A DNA stretch of 7,832 nt from CAYSPU01 sp964432995 (lineage in GTDB: Bacteria > Verrucomicrobiota > Verrucomicrobiia > Limisphaerales > JAHDYP01): contig CAYSPU010000270.1 in the NCBI GenBank assembly GCA_964432995.1, forward strand, positions 1 through 7,832, written 5' to 3'. Positions 6,411 to 7,832 of this stretch are shown piece after piece. Below the pieces are notes generated by a model. The model had not been told where the DNA came from. It saw only the letters and a list, made by a program, of their open reading frames with translations, and did not search any database. Position 1 is the stretch's first letter; the number at the start of each line of letters is the position of its first letter. A program made the translations under genes and the position numbers.

Positions 6411-7573
6411 GGTTGTGCCTCCCCGGTGACCGTGACCCGGGCACCGGTCTTCACTTCCGGGCGGTCCAGGGAAACCACCACCGGCTCGCCGGCGGAAAGG
6501 CCCGCCGTGATTTCGGTGTAACTCCAGTTGTGCAGACCAGTCGTCACGTCGCGCTCCACCAGACGGTCGCCATCCACCACCAAGACGCGGCTGTTCTCCA
6601 GCAGTGCGTAGGTGGGGATCCGCAAAACACCCTCCCGCGCATCGAGAATGATCTCCACATCGGTCGACAAGCCCGGCAGCAGATTGGCGGGGAGTTGCGT
6701 GTCTTCGAATTCGGCTTCGACGCGCAGCGTCCGGTTCTGCTCCTGGCGGGTCTCGACAAAGGAGGAGAGGTAGGTGAGTTTTCCGGGGAAGGACCGTCCG
6801 CGGAAGGCATCGAGGGTGACGCGTACCGGCAGCCCGACGCGCAATCGGGCCACGTCCGCCTCGTCAATCGGCGCGCTCACATAGAGGGCATCGGGGTCGA
6901 TCAGATCGAGCACCGGCGGTATGGGAACCCCCGGCGGCGAGGGGCTGATCCACTCGCCCACTTCCGTGGTGACATCGAGCACCACGCCGTCGAAGGGCGC
7001 CGTGATCACCGTTTTCGCGAGGATGGCCTGCGCCGCCTCCAGGGCGGCTTCCGCCTCCTGGATGCGCGCCTGGGTGGCGACGACCGCCGCCTGCGCCGTC
7101 AGAGCCCGTGTGCGGTCCAGGTCCATGGCGGTATCGGACACCACCTGCTGTTGAGCCAGTTGCTGGGTCCGCTTCCACTCACGTTCCGCGCGTTCGGCTT
7201 CCAGGCGGTTCTGCTCCGCCACCGCCCGGGCGGCGTCCAGCGAGCGCTGCGCCAGGTCCGCCTGCGCTTTGTGCTCCTGATCATCGAGTCGGATGAGGAC
7301 GCATCCCTTCTGGACGCGAGCCCCTTTCCGCACCGGGATCTCCACCACCAACCCGGCGATGCCGGGACTGATTTCCGAACGGCGGCGCGATTGCACGGTC
7401 CCGGCGCGGGAATTGACCACGGTATCCTCCACGCGCCCTGCCTCGACGCGGAACACCGTCACCGGCACGAGTTTCGGGCGCAGGACCGTCAGGCGCAAAG
7501 CCACCACCGCTCCGGTCACGATCGCGACGATCAGGAGCGGCTTGATCCACCACCTCTGCGGACGGCCTTGCAC
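6407..7573 (-). CDS. MacA/HlyD-type periplasmic adaptor (membrane fusion protein)
   Basis: This adaptor bridges the inner-membrane ABC permeases to an outer-membrane channel. Numbering from the GTG at 7573 gives 388 residues, about the usual MacA size. It has an N-terminal membrane anchor (about 9-30, PLLIVAIVTGAVVALRLTVL), a first lipoyl half-motif (about 69-99), and a long alpha-helical hairpin (about 100-187). The second lipoyl half follows (ITAPFDGVVLDV), then beta-barrel and membrane-proximal domains to the end. At the hairpin turn, RTQQLAQQQVVS fits the R-x3-L-x6-S motif by which MacA and AcrA dock TolC. No TolC homologue is in the window. The frame stays open to an ATG at 7771, which would give 454 residues. 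The extra 66 residues have no recognisable similarity, and that ATG lies inside a tandem repeat without a ribosome-binding site, so I prefer a start near 7573. TTG at 7615 is also possible. It is the first gene of the operon. Confidence 0.9.
   Translation of the reverse strand: MQGRPQRWWIKPLLIVAIVTGAVVALRLTVLRPKLVPVTVFRVEAGRVEDTVVNSRAGTVQSRRRSEISPGIAGLVVEIPVRKGARVQKGCVLIRLDDQEHKAQADLAQRSLDAARAVAEQNRLEAERAEREWKRTQQLAQQQVVSDTAMDLDRTRALTAQAAVVATQARIQEAEAALEAAQAILAKTVITAPFDGVVLDVTTEVGEWISPSPPGVPIPPVLDLIDPDALYVSAPIDEADVARLRVGLPVRVTLDAFRGRSFPGKLTYLSSFVETRQEQNRTLRVEAEFEDTQLPANLLPGLSTDVEIILDAREGVLRIPTYALLENSRVLVVDGDRLVERDVTTGLHNWSYTEITAGLSAGEPVVVSLDRPEVKTGARVTVTGEAQP
6418..6424 (-). promoter_or_regulatory. 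Ribosome-binding site deciding the ATPase GTG start
   Basis: GGGGAGG on the minus strand lies within the last codons of the adaptor gene, seven bases before the GTG at 6410. The spacing and strength support translation from GTG at the 4-base overlap rather than from a later ATG. Confidence 0.7.
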
Positions 7574-7832
7574 GGTGAACGCCAGGAAGGTAGCGCATCG
7601 CCGGGGACACCGCAAGTCGGCGCGCCAGCCCCGGATCCTCGCGCCAGTGGCGCTGGCGGTTCGGTCGTCCCCGGTCAACGCGCGGTTTTCGCCCTTGCGA
7701 GCGTCCCCCGTCGTAGCGTGGTGCAGGGTCAGGCGTTCAGCATTGATTCTACCAAGGCAATGGGGTCGCATCTAGAGAAGGCAATGGGGTCGCATCTAAA
7801 GAGTTGACAGATAGGTGGCGGCGGGGTTGGCT
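7574..7832. other. Region upstream of the exporter operon
   Basis: No supported gene lies here apart from a possible longer N-terminus of the adaptor. The region holds the tandem 24-base repeat and should contain the operon promoter. On the minus strand TAGAAT (7751-7746) resembles a -10 box but lacks a matching -35 box at 16-18 bases. On the plus strand TTGACA at 7804-7809 resembles a -35 box pointing out of the window, with no -10 box that I can see before the edge. I call neither a promoter. Confidence 0.4.
7754..7801 (+). repeat. Two tandem copies of a 24-bp unit
   Basis: The unit contains ggcaatggggtcgcatcta and occurs at 7754-7777 and 7778-7801. The two copies are identical at 23 of 24 positions, differing only at the first base of the terminal gag/aag. 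The AATGGGGTC core is reminiscent of GGGGTC-containing intergenic repeats found beside REP-associated tyrosine transposases in other bacteria. That likeness is from memory and is weak. No transposase gene is in the window. The repeat lies just upstream of the exporter operon and contains the most upstream ATG of the adaptor frame. Confidence 0.8.

Noticed and set aside
6413..7807. Plus-strand open frame of 464 codons opposite the adaptor gene
   Set aside because: It is longer than the adaptor itself but is His/Arg/Gly-rich with no domain pattern, and is the complement of a clear MacA/HlyD-type gene.

Overview
The window is GC-rich chromosomal DNA, not counted exactly. It most likely comes from a Gram-negative, probably uncultivated bacterium. 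The Gram-negative inference rests on a periplasmic adaptor that carries the R-x3-L-x6-S motif used by MacA/AcrA-type adaptors to dock a TolC-type outer-membrane channel. No plasmid, phage, transposase, tRNA, rRNA or CRISPR sequence is visible, and I cannot name a phylum.

Layout, left to right. Positions 1-631 (minus) hold the N-terminal 210 codons of a DnaJ-family co-chaperone with a single zinc centre; it runs off the left edge. Positions about 800-1506 (plus) hold a frameshifted remnant of a subtilisin-family (S8) serine protease. The catalytic His and Ser regions are recognisable in two different frames and the Asp region is not seen. Positions 1664-2092 (plus) encode an apparently intact VapC-like PIN-domain protein of 142 residues with a GTG start and a good ribosome-binding site. 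No convincing antitoxin gene precedes it. Positions 2127-3122 (minus) encode a probably exported protein of unknown family, convergent with the PIN gene.

The right half (3332 to about 7573, minus) is a compact four-gene export operon. In transcription order it encodes a MacA/HlyD-type periplasmic adaptor, a MacB/LolD-type ATPase, and two related but distinct FtsX/MacB-type permeases. Each junction is a 4-base stop/start overlap, which indicates translational coupling. One ATPase with two different permeases recalls LolCDE, while the adaptor recalls MacA. The expected machine is a tripartite inner-membrane/periplasm/outer-membrane exporter with a permease heterodimer; its substrate cannot be read from the sequence. 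The exported unknown protein lies 209 bases downstream on the same strand and could be a late operon member, but that is not shown.

The right edge carries two tandem copies of a 24-base unit upstream of, and partly inside, the longest reading of the adaptor gene. The region between dnaJ and the PIN gene looks like a site of gene decay. I see no clear undescribed multi-gene system. The best leads are the unknown exported protein, the duplicated-permease exporter, and the protease/PIN decay region.
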